Source: Pseudomonas mandelii
Lineage (GTDB): Bacteria; Pseudomonadota; Gammaproteobacteria; Pseudomonadales; Pseudomonadaceae
Length of the DNA stretch: 64,000 nt
Direction: 5' to 3'
NCBI RefSeq assembly: GCF_900106065.1
Contig: NZ_LT629796.1
Span: 6,052,501 to 6,116,500 of the forward strand
Positions 1 to 9,027 of this stretch are shown one piece after another; positions within the stretch are counted from its first letter, which is position 1; each line of letters starts with the position of its first letter. A program made the position numbers and the translations under genes. Below the pieces are notes generated by a model. That model saw only the letters and a program-made list of their open reading frames with translations. It had not been told where the DNA came from and ran no database searches.

Positions 1-612
1 TACCCCGGCTGCGGGTATGGCGGCTCGTGTTTCCCCAAAGACATGCGCGCGCTGATTCACAGCGCCGAAGAGGCGCACTGCTCCAGCGACCTGTTGCAGG
101 CAGTGGAAGCGATCAATCAGCGGCAGAAGCACAAGCTGTTCGAGCGCATCAACGCGTTCTACAAGGGTGACTTGCGCGGCAAGACCTTCGCCGTGTGGGG
201 CCTCGCCTTCAAACCCAACACCGATGACATGCGTGATGCGCCGAGCCGGGTGCTGCTGGAATCGCTGTGGGCCGCCGGCGCCAGCGTGCGCGCATTCGAC
301 CCGGAAGCCATGCAGGAAACCCAGCACCTGTATCCCGAGGAGTCGAAGTTGATGCTGATGGGCACACCGGAATCGGTATTGGCCGGTGCCGACGCGCTGA
401 TCATTTGCACCGAATGGCAGCAGTTCAAGGCCCCGGATTTCAACCTGATCCAGCAACGGTTGAAGGCGCCGGTGATCTTCGACGGACGCAATTTGTACGA
501 CGCCGAACGCCTGGCACGTAGCGGTTTTCTGTACTTCCCGATAGGCCGTGGGGAATCACGCAAATTGCCGATTCCGTTCCAGCAGTGGCCCGCGAATCAG
601 GTCGTCGCTTGA
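1..612 (+). CDS. ugd: UDP-glucose 6-dehydrogenase, C-terminal part (5' end outside window)
   Basis: The frame is open from base 1. It begins with the active-site segment GYGGSCFPKD, whose Cys at codon 10 is the catalytic thiol of the UDP-glucose/GDP-mannose dehydrogenase family. The rest is the C-terminal UDP-binding domain, with GLAFKPNTDDMRDAPS at about residues 66-81. The enzyme oxidises UDP-glucose to UDP-glucuronate in the cytoplasm with NAD+, feeding capsule or aminoarabinose synthesis. The N-terminal Rossmann part lies upstream of the window. Its 3' end overlaps the following glycosyltransferase by 28 bases if the GTG at 585 is used, so the two are probably translationally coupled. A methionine at 43 is internal, not a start. 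Confidence 0.95.
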   Translation, partial: YPGCGYGGSCFPKDMRALIHSAEEAHCSSDLLQAVEAINQRQKHKLFERINAFYKGDLRGKTFAVWGLAFKPNTDDMRDAPSRVLLESLWAAGASVRAFDPEAMQETQHLYPEESKLMLMGTPESVLAGADALIICTEWQQFKAPDFNLIQQRLKAPVIFDGRNLYDAERLARSGFLYFPIGRGESRKLPIPFQQWPANQVVA

Positions 613-2225
613 TCGCCGTATCGGCGCCCATACGCCGGCAGTCCTTGTGGCTGGGGCTGATGGCGCTGGGGCTGTTCAGCGCCGGGGTTTATCAGCAGGC
701 CGCCATCGGTTTCGATTCGCGTTTTGTGCTGTTTGCCCAGGAAATGCTGCGCCATGGGCCGACGGTTTTTCCGACCACCTATGGCCAGCCCTACGCCGAT
801 TACTCGGCGCTTTCGACCCTGTTCATCTGGGTCCTGTCGTTGCCCTTCGGACAGGTCAACAGCCTCAGTGCCTGGTTACCAAGCGCAATTGCCGGGGCGG
901 TAATCGTTACGCTGATGTACCGCTTGCTGGCGCCCTACTCCCCACGTTGGGCGCTGCTGAGCATCGCGTTGATGTTGATGACCAACACCTTCGTCACCGA
1001 AGTCCGAGCGGTGTCCCAGGACCTGATGCTCGCGGCGATCGCCTTTGCAGTGTTCTATCTGGGTTATGCAGCGGACCACTTTTCGGCACCCCGGCGCTGG
1101 CTGCTGATTTTCGCCCTGTTGCTTCTGGGCTTTGCGGTTCGTGGCCCGATCGGGCTGGTGGTCCCGACTGGCATGCTGTGCAGTTATTGGCTGCTTAATC
1201 GCCAATGGCAGCGGCTGTTCGGCTTCGGCCTGACGGCGGCGGTGCTGCTGGCCGCAAGCGTCGGCACGTTGTTATGGCTGGCCGAAAGCCGTGGCGGTCC
1301 CCTGTTCATGCAGGATGTCGTGCGCATGCAGTTTCTGGGGCGAATGGACGGCAGTGAAGGCGTGAGCGGTTCGCTGTATTACTTCACCGGATCGCTGGGC
1401 AACTATGCGCTGGCGTATCCGTTGGCGCTGCTGGTGTTGGCGGCAGTCTGGCTGCCCCATCAGCGCCAGGCAGGTCCGGCGCTGCGCCTGTTGCAGTACT
1501 GCACGGCGGCGGCGTTGATCGTGATGGTCGGACTGTCGATTCCCCAAGCAAAAAAGGCCCGCTACCTGCTGCCGATGTTGCCCATGGCCGCGATCATTGC
1601 CGCGTACCCGTTCCAGGTGGCGGGGGGGCGGGTTTTCGTTTGGTTGCGCGGTTTGATGCAAGGAGTGTGGTTGTTGACGCCCTGCGTATTGATCGGCGTG
1701 TTGCTGTACGCCCATCGACGGTTTCCCGAGCAACTGACCTCGATCACTTCGATGCTGATCATCCTCGCCGCGCTGCAAGTGATCGCACTGGCCACGCTTT
1801 TCAGGCCCCGATGGCGGGCACAGACCTTGGCGTTTTGCGCGGTTCTGGCGTTGTGGTCGGTGTACATTCTGGTGTTCGAACCGGTCGAACGCCGGCTCTA
1901 CGACACCCAGACGTTCAGCCGCGCGGCCTTTGCGCTCGTGCAAAACGATCCGGCGCCGCTGGTATTGCATGGCATGGGTAAAGACGCGAAGGCGATCAAG
2001 TTCATGGTCAATATCGACGAGGACTTACAGCCGCTGTTCACCGAATCGATTCAGGAGCTGGAACAGCTTCAACTGCCGGCGTGGTTGATGATGGACGCGC
2101 GTGACTATCGGGCCTTGCAAGGCACGCCGTTCGCAGCCGTGCCGCCGGTGTTAAGCGGCCGATTCGACAAAGATGATTACGTCTTGCTGCACCTCAACCC
2201 GCCTTCGCAGATGCCGAGCCCGTGA
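585..2225 (+). CDS. Polytopic GT39/ArnT-type glycosyltransferase
   Basis: This 546-residue protein is almost wholly hydrophobic, with about ten to twelve predicted membrane segments and a short C-terminal soluble tail. After the first helix it carries a short acidic loop (FDSRFVLFAQEML), the usual place of the catalytic Asp in polyprenyl-phosphate-dependent GT39/PMT/ArnT enzymes. Such enzymes move a sugar from undecaprenyl phosphate to a lipid or protein on the periplasmic side. Linkage to ugd fits use of a UDP-glucuronate-derived sugar, but the acceptor cannot be read from sequence. The start is uncertain: GTG 585 overlaps ugd by 28 bases, while TTG 609 would give a TTGA overlap. It is shorter than E. 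coli ArnT and may be a distinct subfamily. Confidence 0.8.
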   Translation: MARESGRRLIAVSAPIRRQSLWLGLMALGLFSAGVYQQAAIGFDSRFVLFAQEMLRHGPTVFPTTYGQPYADYSALSTLFIWVLSLPFGQVNSLSAWLPSAIAGAVIVTLMYRLLAPYSPRWALLSIALMLMTNTFVTEVRAVSQDLMLAAIAFAVFYLGYAADHFSAPRRWLLIFALLLLGFAVRGPIGLVVPTGMLCSYWLLNRQWQRLFGFGLTAAVLLAASVGTLLWLAESRGGPLFMQDVVRMQFLGRMDGSEGVSGSLYYFTGSLGNYALAYPLALLVLAAVWLPHQRQAGPALRLLQYCTAAALIVMVGLSIPQAKKARYLLPMLPMAAIIAAYPFQVAGGRVFVWLRGLMQGVWLLTPCVLIGVLLYAHRRFPEQLTSITSMLIILAALQVIALATLFRPRWRAQTLAFCAVLALWSVYILVFEPVERRLYDTQTFSRAAFALVQNDPAPLVLHGMGKDAKAIKFMVNIDEDLQPLFTESIQELEQLQLPAWLMMDARDYRALQGTPFAAVPPVLSGRFDKDDYVLLHLNPPSQMPSP

Positions 2226-2250
2226 GGCTGCTGCTAAAGTGCACGGATCA

Positions 2251-2532
2251 ATGTCATTGCCCGCCGTGCCCACTCCACCGACGCCGCTCTCCCCGCCATC
2301 GAGCGTTCGGCGGCTGGCCACCGCCAAGTTTAAAAGAAGAATATTTTTCGCAAGAATTTACTTGTTGATCATTTCTTGCGCTGGCTTCCACACCATGATT
2401 GTTTTTTCCGTGATTACTGACTTTACAGATATTGATTCTATTATTCGCAGAATAAGGGGCGGGACTTGTTATATCGGTTTATCAATTTATCTTTTGATCG
2501 CCTTCCCAAAAAAACTTGAGAAGGTACTGTAA
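2251..2532 (+). CDS. Small hypothetical membrane protein
   Basis: An ATG at 2251 opens a 93-residue frame. It has a Pro/Ser-rich start, a basic patch (KFKRR) and two hydrophobic stretches at about residues 33-55 and 72-86. The DNA is clearly more AT-rich than its neighbours from about 2330 on, and no convincing Shine-Dalgarno site precedes the ATG. I do not recognise a family. It may be a recently acquired or decaying gene, or chance coding in a spacer. Confidence 0.3.
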   Translation: MSLPAVPTPPTPLSPPSSVRRLATAKFKRRIFFARIYLLIISCAGFHTMIVFSVITDFTDIDSIIRRIRGGTCYIGLSIYLLIAFPKKLEKVL

Positions 2533-2614
2533 AAAACAAATCAGATTGATCAAAACAGATGACGATGCGCAGCCTGAAATAATCCCTGTCTTGCGTATCA
2601 GATGTGTCTGACTT

Positions 2615-3580
2615 TCAAACCGGTGCCTTCAGATCCACACCCAATGCCTGCGCAAACGCCTTGACCAGCGGGCTGCGCACGGTGTTGTGGCGCAGGATCA
2701 GATTGAACGGCGTGACGATGCTGATCAGGTCCGGGCGCACCGCGCGAAATTGCCCCTGAGCCGCCATCGATGCGGCGTAATGCTGCGGCAAAAAGCCCAG
2801 GAAACGCCCGGTCTTGATCAGCAATGCCACGGCTTCCACCTGAGTCGCCGACGCGGAAAAACTGTCGTAGTGGACGAAATTGAGTTTGTCGCGATGAATC
2901 GCGTAGCGGTGGTTGATGAACTCGTAATCCTTGAGCACGTGGCTGCCGATTTCGGCGTCCGGCATCGAGAACAGCGGATGACCGAGCGCGCAGTAAACCT
3001 CCGAGCGCTCTTCATACAGCGCGTAGTAATCAAACTCTTCACGCTTCTGATAAACAGGAACGATGCCCGCCACTAACCGCCCCTCTACGACGCCTCTTTC
3101 GACTTCATCCAGTTGCGATGACTGAAGTTGGAACCTTACTTTAGGTGACTCTTCATTGATTCTTCTAAGCGCGGCCACTAACGGTGAATTATCGTCGGAG
3201 ATTGTATTATCAATAACACCCACCCCAAGGTCACCGACAAGTTCATTCTGTGCCGAACTAAGCCGATCACGAAAGTTGTCAACCGAGGCAAACAAGTCGA
3301 TGGATGCCTGGTACACCAGACTGCCTTCTTCGGTCAGATGAAAGCCTTCCCGGCCTCGGGTGCACAGGCGCATGCCAATGCGGATTTCAAGGTCGGAAAT
3401 CTGTTTGCTGATGGCTGCCAGCCCCACATTCAGCTCGTTCTGGGCGGCACTGAAGCCTCCGGCCTCGACCACGGCCTTGAACACTTTGAGCAGTTTGAAA
3501 TCCAGGCCACTGAGGGCCAGCGGCGCCCGATGCGACGTTTTCGGTGGCGGGTTTCCGGAATTGGAAAGTGGGGTTTCCAT
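2615..3580 (-). CDS. LysR-type transcriptional regulator
   Basis: This 321-residue protein has an N-terminal winged helix-turn-helix at about residues 28-85 (LKVFKAVVEAGGFSAAQNEL, then AAISKQISDLE). A periplasmic-binding-protein-like effector domain follows to the C-terminus. It is divergent from the ArgH-like lyase at 3940, the classic LysR arrangement for controlling an adjacent catabolic operon and itself. The effector is probably the substrate of that cluster (inference). An N-terminal extension of about 25 residues before the HTH is longer than usual, so the true start may be downstream. Confidence 0.9.
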   Translation of the reverse strand: METPLSNSGNPPPKTSHRAPLALSGLDFKLLKVFKAVVEAGGFSAAQNELNVGLAAISKQISDLEIRIGMRLCTRGREGFHLTEEGSLVYQASIDLFASVDNFRDRLSSAQNELVGDLGVGVIDNTISDDNSPLVAALRRINEESPKVRFQLQSSQLDEVERGVVEGRLVAGIVPVYQKREEFDYYALYEERSEVYCALGHPLFSMPDAEIGSHVLKDYEFINHRYAIHRDKLNFVHYDSFSASATQVEAVALLIKTGRFLGFLPQHYAASMAAQGQFRAVRPDLISIVTPFNLILRHNTVRSPLVKAFAQALGVDLKAPV

Positions 3581-3939
3581 AATGCTTATTTACCTCTGGC
3601 GCCCTATTCAACACTCTGTGTCCAACAACAAAAATAGTGCTGGTAAATAATAATGAACACAGAAAACCAGGCTTGGCAACCGCTAATAATCCCCGTACTT
3701 CAGTGCCAACTCACTGATTTCGAACTATTAAAAGCTGACACTTCGATCAGCTCTCGCAACGATATAACTGCCCCTATTGAAACTGCTTTGGCCTGACCAC
3801 GCCCGGTTGATTTTTTAACGATCCCGGCACGGGTTCCAGGTCCGGCATACCGATCTGTAGGAGCGAGGCTTGCCCGCGAAGCTCTTCGGCATCACACCAA
3901 ACTAATGACTAACTTCCGGCTACGACGAGGAAAACAACA
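3581..3939. promoter_or_regulatory. Divergent intergenic region between lysR and the lyase operon
   Basis: These 359 bases contain no gene. The left two thirds are AT-rich and should hold the divergent promoters and LysR sites; I could not single out one convincing T-N11-A operator. The right part has a single REP copy at 3856-3882. The sequence AGGAAAA at about 3929-3935 lies just before the lyase ATG and can act as its ribosome binding site. Confidence 0.4.
3856..3882. repeat. REP element, single
   Basis: One copy of the Pseudomonas REP core (TGTAGGAGCGAGGCTTGCCC followed by GCGAAG). It stands alone, between the LysR promoter region and the lyase start. Confidence 0.8.
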
Positions 3940-5367
3940 ATGTCTCAAACCACCGACCGTCTCTGGGGTGCGCGCTTCAAAAGCGGCCCATCCGAAGCCC
4001 TGGCGGCGTTGTCCCGTTGCCCCGAGCGCTACTTTCGCCTTACCCCGTATGACCTCGCCGGTTCCAAGGCGCATGCCCGTGAACTGCAACGCGCCGGGCT
4101 GTTGAGCGAGCAGGAAACCCTGACCATGCTCGACGCTCTGACGCGCATCGGTGATGACTTCCGTGCCGGCAGCATCGCGCCGACCCTGGACGACGAAGAC
4201 GTCCACACCTTTATCGAACGCCTGCTGACCGAACGCCTCGGCGCCCTCGGTGGCAAACTGCGCGCCGGGCGGTCCCGTAACGACCAGACCGCCAACGACC
4301 TGCGTCTGTTCCTGCGGGATCACGTGCGCACCCTGGCCGTCGAAGTACTGGCCTTGCAGCAAGCGCTTGTGGATCAGGCCGAGCAACACATCGAGAGCAT
4401 CTGTCCAGGCTTCACTCACTTGCAGCAAGCGCAACCGATCGTCTTCGCTCACCACTTGCTGGCTCACGCTCAATCGATGCTGCGTGACGTGCAACGCATG
4501 GTGGACTGGGACAATCGCACCTCGCTGTCGCCACTCGGCGCGGCAGCCATGGCCGGTTCCGCCATCGCGCGCCTGCCGCAGCAGTCGGCCAAGGAAATGG
4601 GCTACAGCGGCGTCTGCGAAAACTCCATTGACGCCGTGGCCAGCCGCGATCACGTCGCCGAGTTTCTGTTTATCGCCAGCATGCTCGGGATCAACATTTC
4701 CCGCCTCGCCGAAGAGTTTTGCCTGTGGTCGTCGCGGCAATTTCGCTGGGTCGCGCTGGACGATGCCTACGCCACCGGCAGTTCGATCATGCCGCAGAAG
4801 AAGAACCCGGACATTGCCGAACTGGCCCGGGGCAAGGCTGGCCGCTTGATCGGCAACCTCACCGGGTTGTTATCGACGTTGAAATCCCTGCCGCTGTCGT
4901 ACAACCGCGACTTGAGCGAAGACAAGAACGGCGTGCTCGACAGCGTCGACACGCTGCTGCTGGTGTTGCCGGCCATGGCCGGGATGGTCGCAACCATGAA
5001 GGTCAACGTCGAAGAACTGCGTCGCCAGGCACCGCTCGGTTTCACCCTGGCCACCGAAGTCGCCGACTGGCTGGCCATGCGCGGCGTACCGTTCAAGGAA
5101 GCGCATGAAATCACCGGCGCGCTGGTCCAGGCCTGTGAGAAACACGACATTGAATTGTGGGAAGCATCGCCGGCGCTGCTGGCCGAGATTGATCCACGCC
5201 TGACCGCGGAAGTGCGCGAGAGTCTGACCCTCGAAGCTGCCATCGCCGCCCGCAGTGGCTGGGGTGGCACGGCGCCGCAACAGGTGCGCGAGCAGATCGG
5301 CCGTCTGAAAACCGCCCTCGCGGCGCAGCAGCGGTGGACCGAGAACTATCAGGGTTTCCGCCTCTGA
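3940..5367 (+). CDS. ArgH-like C-N lyase (fumarase/aspartase superfamily)
   Basis: This 475-residue protein has the superfamily signatures in order: DDEDVHTFIE (about 84-93), AGRSRND (109-115), THLQQAQP (159-166) and GSSIMPQKKNP (280-290) with the catalytic Ser at 281/282. Argininosuccinate lyase is the closest family by eye. Ethylenediaminedisuccinate (EDDS) lyase and other aminopolycarboxylate lyases share these signatures. The gene sits beside a LysR regulator, an amino-acid ABC transporter and an MmgE/PrpD protein, not with arginine genes. I therefore infer a catabolic lyase releasing fumarate from an N-substituted aspartate or related compound. A plain ArgH paralogue remains possible. 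Confidence 0.85.
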   Translation: MSQTTDRLWGARFKSGPSEALAALSRCPERYFRLTPYDLAGSKAHARELQRAGLLSEQETLTMLDALTRIGDDFRAGSIAPTLDDEDVHTFIERLLTERLGALGGKLRAGRSRNDQTANDLRLFLRDHVRTLAVEVLALQQALVDQAEQHIESICPGFTHLQQAQPIVFAHHLLAHAQSMLRDVQRMVDWDNRTSLSPLGAAAMAGSAIARLPQQSAKEMGYSGVCENSIDAVASRDHVAEFLFIASMLGINISRLAEEFCLWSSRQFRWVALDDAYATGSSIMPQKKNPDIAELARGKAGRLIGNLTGLLSTLKSLPLSYNRDLSEDKNGVLDSVDTLLLVLPAMAGMVATMKVNVEELRRQAPLGFTLATEVADWLAMRGVPFKEAHEITGALVQACEKHDIELWEASPALLAEIDPRLTAEVRESLTLEAAIAARSGWGGTAPQQVREQIGRLKTALAAQQRWTENYQGFRL

Positions 5368-5385
5368 AGCAGCACGCAAAAATCC

Positions 5386-5477
5386 GTAGGAGCGAAGCTT
5401 GCTCGCGAAGAGGTCATGTCAGTCGACCTCAATGTTGAATGTCACACCGCTTTCGCGAGCAAGCTTCGCTCCTACAG
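5386..5477. repeat. REP pair (inverted)
   Basis: Two REP cores in opposite orientation (GTAGGAGCGAAGCTTGCTCG and its complement) separated by about 40 bases. They form one long hairpin between the lyase and the ABC permease, and may stabilise or punctuate the operon mRNA. Confidence 0.85.
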
Positions 5478-5520
5478 GGGATTTTGGTTGATCTGAAAGA
5501 ACAGTGTACGGAGAAACAAC

Positions 5521-6399
5521 ATGAGCCAGACTCAGGCAGAACGACTCCAGCGGGAGCGAAAACTGGCGGAAAACCAGTTCGACATTACCCAATACCACCA
5601 CGTGCCCCGGCGTTATTACGGGCGGATTTTTTTCGCCACCGTCATCGTCATTGCGATTCTCGGGCTGGTACGCGCCTTCGCCGAAGGCAAGATCGAATGG
5701 TCGTACATCGGCCAGTTCCTTACCTCGCAAGCGATCATGTGGGGTTTGCTCAACACCATCGTCATGGCGGTGCTGGCGATGGCCCTGGGCATCGTCTTCG
5801 GGGTGATCACGGCGATCATGCGCATGTCGGCCAATCCGATCCTGCGTTATGTCGCGGTGACCTACACCTGGCTGTTTCGCGGTACGCCGCTGATCCTGCA
5901 ACTGCTGTTGTGGTTCAACCTGGCGCTGATCTTTCCCACCATCGGCATTCCCGGCGTGTTCGAGATGGACACCGTGACTCTGATGACCCCGTTCGTGGCC
6001 GCCCTGCTCGGCTTGAGCATCAACCAGGGCGCCTACACCGCCGAAGTGGTGCGCGCCGGCCTGCTGTCGGTGGACACCGGGCAGTACGAAGCCGCCAAGT
6101 CGATCGGCATGCCACGCCTGCAAGCCCTGCGCCGGATCATCCTGCCGCAAGCCATGCGGGTGATCATTCCGCCGGTGGGCAACGAGTTCATCGGTATGGT
6201 GAAAATGACCTCCCTGGCGAGCGTCATCCAGTACTCGGAGCTGCTCTACAACGCCCAGAACATCTACTACGCCAACGCCCGCGTGATGGAGCTGCTGATC
6301 GTCGCCGGTATCTGGTACCTGGCCACCGTCACCGTGCTGTCCTTCGGTCAAAGCCGTCTGGAGCGTCGTTTCGCTCGCGGCGCCGGCAAGCGTTCTTGA
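5521..6399 (+). CDS. Polar amino-acid ABC transporter permease
   Basis: This 292-residue inner-membrane protein has a cytoplasmic N-terminus of about 35 residues, then about five or six helices. The HEAT-type signature ([12 protein letters not shown]) is at about 118-129. The EAA loop that contacts the ATPase ([20 protein letters not shown]) is at about 197-216. It is a single permease of the HisM/GlnP family that would work as a homodimer, since no second permease is present. An 11-base gap separates it from the ATPase. It is the membrane channel of the importer at 5521-8038. Confidence 0.92.
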   Translation: MSQTQAERLQRERKLAENQFDITQYHHVPRRYYGRIFFATVIVIAILGLVRAFAEGKIEWSYIGQFLTSQAIMWGLLNTIVMAVLAMALGIVFGVITAIMRMSANPILRYVAVTYTWLFRGTPLILQLLLWFNLALIFPTIGIPGVFEMDTVTLMTPFVAALLGLSINQGAYTAEVVRAGLLSVDTGQYEAAKSIGMPRLQALRRIILPQAMRVIIPPVGNEFIGMVKMTSLASVIQYSELLYNAQNIYYANARVMELLIVAGIWYLATVTVLSFGQSRLERRFARGAGKRS

Positions 6400-6409
6400 G
6401 GAGCCCCAC

Positions 6410-7174
6410 ATGAGAAGCATCGTCAAGGCCGTGAGCCTGAACAAATATTACGACCAGTTCCACGCGCTCAAGGACGTCAACATCGAAGTCGAGCAAGGCG
6501 AAGTGCTGTGCATCATTGGCCCGTCCGGCTCCGGCAAAAGTACCTTGCTGCGTTGCGTCAACCAGCTGGAAAAGATCGACAAGGGCGGCCTGTGGGTCGA
6601 CGGCGAACTGGTGGGTTACCGGGTCGTCGGCAACAAACTGCACGAGCTCAATGAGTCGCAGATCGCCCGTCAACGCCTGTCCACCGGCATGGTGTTCCAG
6701 CGTTTCAACCTGTTCCCGCACATGACTGTGCTGCAAAACATCATCGAAGGGCCGTGCCAGGTGCTCAAGCGTTCGCCCAAAGAGGCGCACGAAGAAGCCG
6801 TGGAATTGCTCGCTCGCGTCGGCCTGGCCGACAAGCGTAACAGCTACCCGATCGAACTCTCGGGTGGTCAGCAGCAACGCGTCGCCATTGCCCGTGCCCT
6901 GGCCATGCGTCCCAAGCTGATGCTGTTCGATGAACCCACTTCGGCACTCGACCCGGAACTGGTCGGTGAGGTGCTGTCGGTGATGCGTGACCTGGCGCAA
7001 ACCGGCATGACCATGATCGTCGTCACCCATGAACTGGGCTTTGCCCGTGAGGTTGCCAACCGCATGGTGTTCATGGACGGCGGGCAGATCGTGGAGGCTG
7101 GAAGCCCCGAAGAAATACTAATAAGTCCGCAAAACCCGCGCACCCAAAGCTTCATTTCTGCCGTTCGAACCTAA
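6410..7174 (+). CDS. Polar amino-acid ABC transporter ATP-binding protein
   Basis: This 254-residue cytoplasmic ATPase shows Walker [10 protein letters not shown] (37-45), the Q-loop after [12 protein letters not shown], the signature [15 protein letters not shown], Walker [16 protein letters not shown] and the switch His in VVTHELGF. It matches the GlnQ/HisP family in length and order. It follows the permease by 10 bases, with AGGAGCCCC just before the ATG, and powers uptake of the compound bound by the protein at 7214. Confidence 0.95.
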   Translation: MRSIVKAVSLNKYYDQFHALKDVNIEVEQGEVLCIIGPSGSGKSTLLRCVNQLEKIDKGGLWVDGELVGYRVVGNKLHELNESQIARQRLSTGMVFQRFNLFPHMTVLQNIIEGPCQVLKRSPKEAHEEAVELLARVGLADKRNSYPIELSGGQQQRVAIARALAMRPKLMLFDEPTSALDPELVGEVLSVMRDLAQTGMTMIVVTHELGFAREVANRMVFMDGGQIVEAGSPEEILISPQNPRTQSFISAVRT

Positions 7175-7213
7175 GCGCCGTTTGGCGCTCACAACACTCA
7201 TAAGAGAACGACC

Positions 7214-8038
7214 ATGAAGAAAATAGTTATCCCAACAGTACTCGCAGGCGTTATGGCTTGCGGCTTCACCTTCGCCGCTGAGCTTCCGGCCGGCATCAAG
7301 GAAAAAGGCGAGGTCGTTGTGGCGATCATGCCGAACTACCCGCCGATGGATTTCAAGGACCCGGCCACCAACACCCTCACCGGTCTCGACGTTGACCTGG
7401 GCAATGCCCTGGCCGAACGTCTGGGCGTGAAGATCAAGTGGCAGGAAACCGGCTTCGAGCAAATGATCAATGCCCTGACCACCGACCGCGTGGACATGGT
7501 GATGTCGGGCATGACCGACACCGCTGAACGCCAGGCCAGCGTGACCTTTGTCGACTACTTCACCAGTGGCCCGCAGTTCTACACCTTGCAGAAGAACAAG
7601 GACTTCAACGAGATCACCGACCTGTGCGGCAAGAAAGTCGGCACCAGCCGTCGTACCACCTTCCCGGCGGAAATTGCTGAATACAGCAAGGCCCACTGCG
7701 AAGGCGCCGGCAAACCGGCCATCGTGGTGGTCGGCACCGAAGGCTCGGCCGATGCCCGCGCGCAATTGCGTCAGAGCCGTATCGATGCGGCCATGCAGGG
7801 TAGCGAAACCCTGCCGTATCTCAAAACCCAGGAAAAGGACATGTACAAGACCGTGGGCCTGCCAATCTCCCAGCAGTTCACCGGCCTTGGCGTGAGCAAG
7901 AAAAAGCCTGAGTTGAGTGAAGCGGTGAAGGTCGCGTTGCAGAGCATGGTCGATGACGGCAGCTATCAGGCGATCCTCAAGAAATGGGACCTGGAACTGG
8001 GCGCGATCAAGACCGTGACCATCAACGCCGGCAAGTAA
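7214..8038 (+). CDS. Periplasmic amino-acid-type ABC solute-binding protein
   Basis: This 274-residue protein has a Sec signal peptide (MKKIVIPTVLAGVMACGFTF, cleavage probably before AELPAG). A family 3 bacterial solute-binding domain follows, with the typical early segment KGEVVVAIMPNYPPMDF, GLDVDLGNALAERLG, and DMVMSGMTDTAERQ. It captures the substrate in the periplasm for the adjacent permease and ATPase. Family 3 binding proteins take polar amino acids, opines and related carboxylates. The ligand here is unknown but should match the lyase/MmgE substrate. Confidence 0.93.
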   Translation: MKKIVIPTVLAGVMACGFTFAAELPAGIKEKGEVVVAIMPNYPPMDFKDPATNTLTGLDVDLGNALAERLGVKIKWQETGFEQMINALTTDRVDMVMSGMTDTAERQASVTFVDYFTSGPQFYTLQKNKDFNEITDLCGKKVGTSRRTTFPAEIAEYSKAHCEGAGKPAIVVVGTEGSADARAQLRQSRIDAAMQGSETLPYLKTQEKDMYKTVGLPISQQFTGLGVSKKKPELSEAVKVALQSMVDDGSYQAILKKWDLELGAIKTVTINAGK

Positions 8039-8047
8039 TGCTTGCCC

Positions 8048-8141
8048 TGTAGGCGCGAGGCTTGCCCGCGAAGGCGGTGTTTCAGTCAGCAGAGATGTTG
8101 AATGTACCGGCCTCTTCGCGAGCAAGCTTCGCTCCTACAGG
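8048..8141. repeat. REP pair (inverted)
   Basis: Two inverted REP cores, the first with one change (TAGGCGCGAGGCTTG), about 45 bases apart. They separate the transporter genes from the hydrolase genes and could attenuate distal expression or protect the upstream mRNA. Confidence 0.85.
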
Positions 8142-8178
8142 AACTGCGTTTTACTTATAGATAAAATGGAGCGCCACG

Positions 8179-9027
8179 ATGTCCTCCTCCCCCCAACCCA
8201 CCTGGCCCGACCCGAACAAAGCCTGCCTCGCCCTGGCCTTCGACCTCGATGGCCCGACGGGCGATGCGATGCTCAACGGTTCGATCTGGCGCAAGCCCGA
8301 GTACTTCGGTTTTGGCGGTTATGGTCCTTACCGGGCCTTGCCGCGGATTCTGGATTTGCTCGACGAATACCGGATCCCGACGACCTTTTTCGTCCCCGCC
8401 TGGGTCGTGGAAAACTGGCCGAAACAGTGCCAGGCGATTGTCGAGCGCGGGCATGAGGTGGCGTACCACGGCTACAAACACGAATCCTTTTACGCCCTGG
8501 CGCTGGAACAGCAAAAGGACGTGATGAACAAATCCCGCGAGGTGTTCTGGAAACACCTGAACATCCGCGCCGAAGGTTTCCGCACCCCCTCCGGAGACTG
8601 GCGAGCCGAGACCCCGGCGATGCTGGTGGAAGCCGGCGTGACTTACTCCAGCAGCATGCGCGGCGATGACCGCCCGTACCTGGTGAAAGTGCCGGGCCAT
8701 GAAACCCCGCTGGTGGAAATCCCCGGCCGCTGGGAAATGGACGACTACGCCTCCCTCGCCTATACCCGTGCGCCGGACTTCCCCTCGGGGCTGGACCGCA
8801 CCGCCAGCTACGCACTGACCCTCGACAACTGGTGCCGCGAGTACGACGGCGCGATGAATGAAGGGCTGTGCCTGACCACCCTGTTCCACCCCAAGATCAC
8901 CGGCAAGCCGGGGCGCATCCTGCTGCTGGAAAAACTCTTCGAACACATGCGTCAGCGCGACGACGTGTGGTTTGCCACCTGCCGCGATGTCGCCCAGTGG
9001 TGGCTCAAGGAGCATCACCATGGCTGA
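8179..9027 (+). CDS. NodB/PuuE-type polysaccharide-deacetylase-fold hydrolase, copy 1
   Basis: This 282-residue cytoplasmic protein belongs to the carbohydrate esterase 4 fold. Motif 1 is AFDLDG (Asp22, Asp24). Motif 2 is HGYKH (His97, His101), an intact Hx3H metal site. Motif 3 is FRTPSGDW (Arg135). PuuE-like members hydrolyse amide bonds of small molecules such as allantoin, and HpPgdA-like ones look similar. With no signal peptide and an amino-acid importer upstream, a small-molecule amidohydrolase is likelier than a cell-wall deacetylase. It overlaps copy 2 by 8 bases. Confidence 0.85.
   Translation: MSSSPQPTWPDPNKACLALAFDLDGPTGDAMLNGSIWRKPEYFGFGGYGPYRALPRILDLLDEYRIPTTFFVPAWVVENWPKQCQAIVERGHEVAYHGYKHESFYALALEQQKDVMNKSREVFWKHLNIRAEGFRTPSGDWRAETPAMLVEAGVTYSSSMRGDDRPYLVKVPGHETPLVEIPGRWEMDDYASLAYTRAPDFPSGLDRTASYALTLDNWCREYDGAMNEGLCLTTLFHPKITGKPGRILLLEKLFEHMRQRDDVWFATCRDVAQWWLKEHHHG

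Noticed and set aside
3940..5367. Calling this gene plainly argH (arginine biosynthesis)
   Set aside because: Motifs fit ArgH, but its neighbours are catabolic and transport genes with a LysR regulator. I left the symbol empty because the superfamily also contains EDDS-type lyases.
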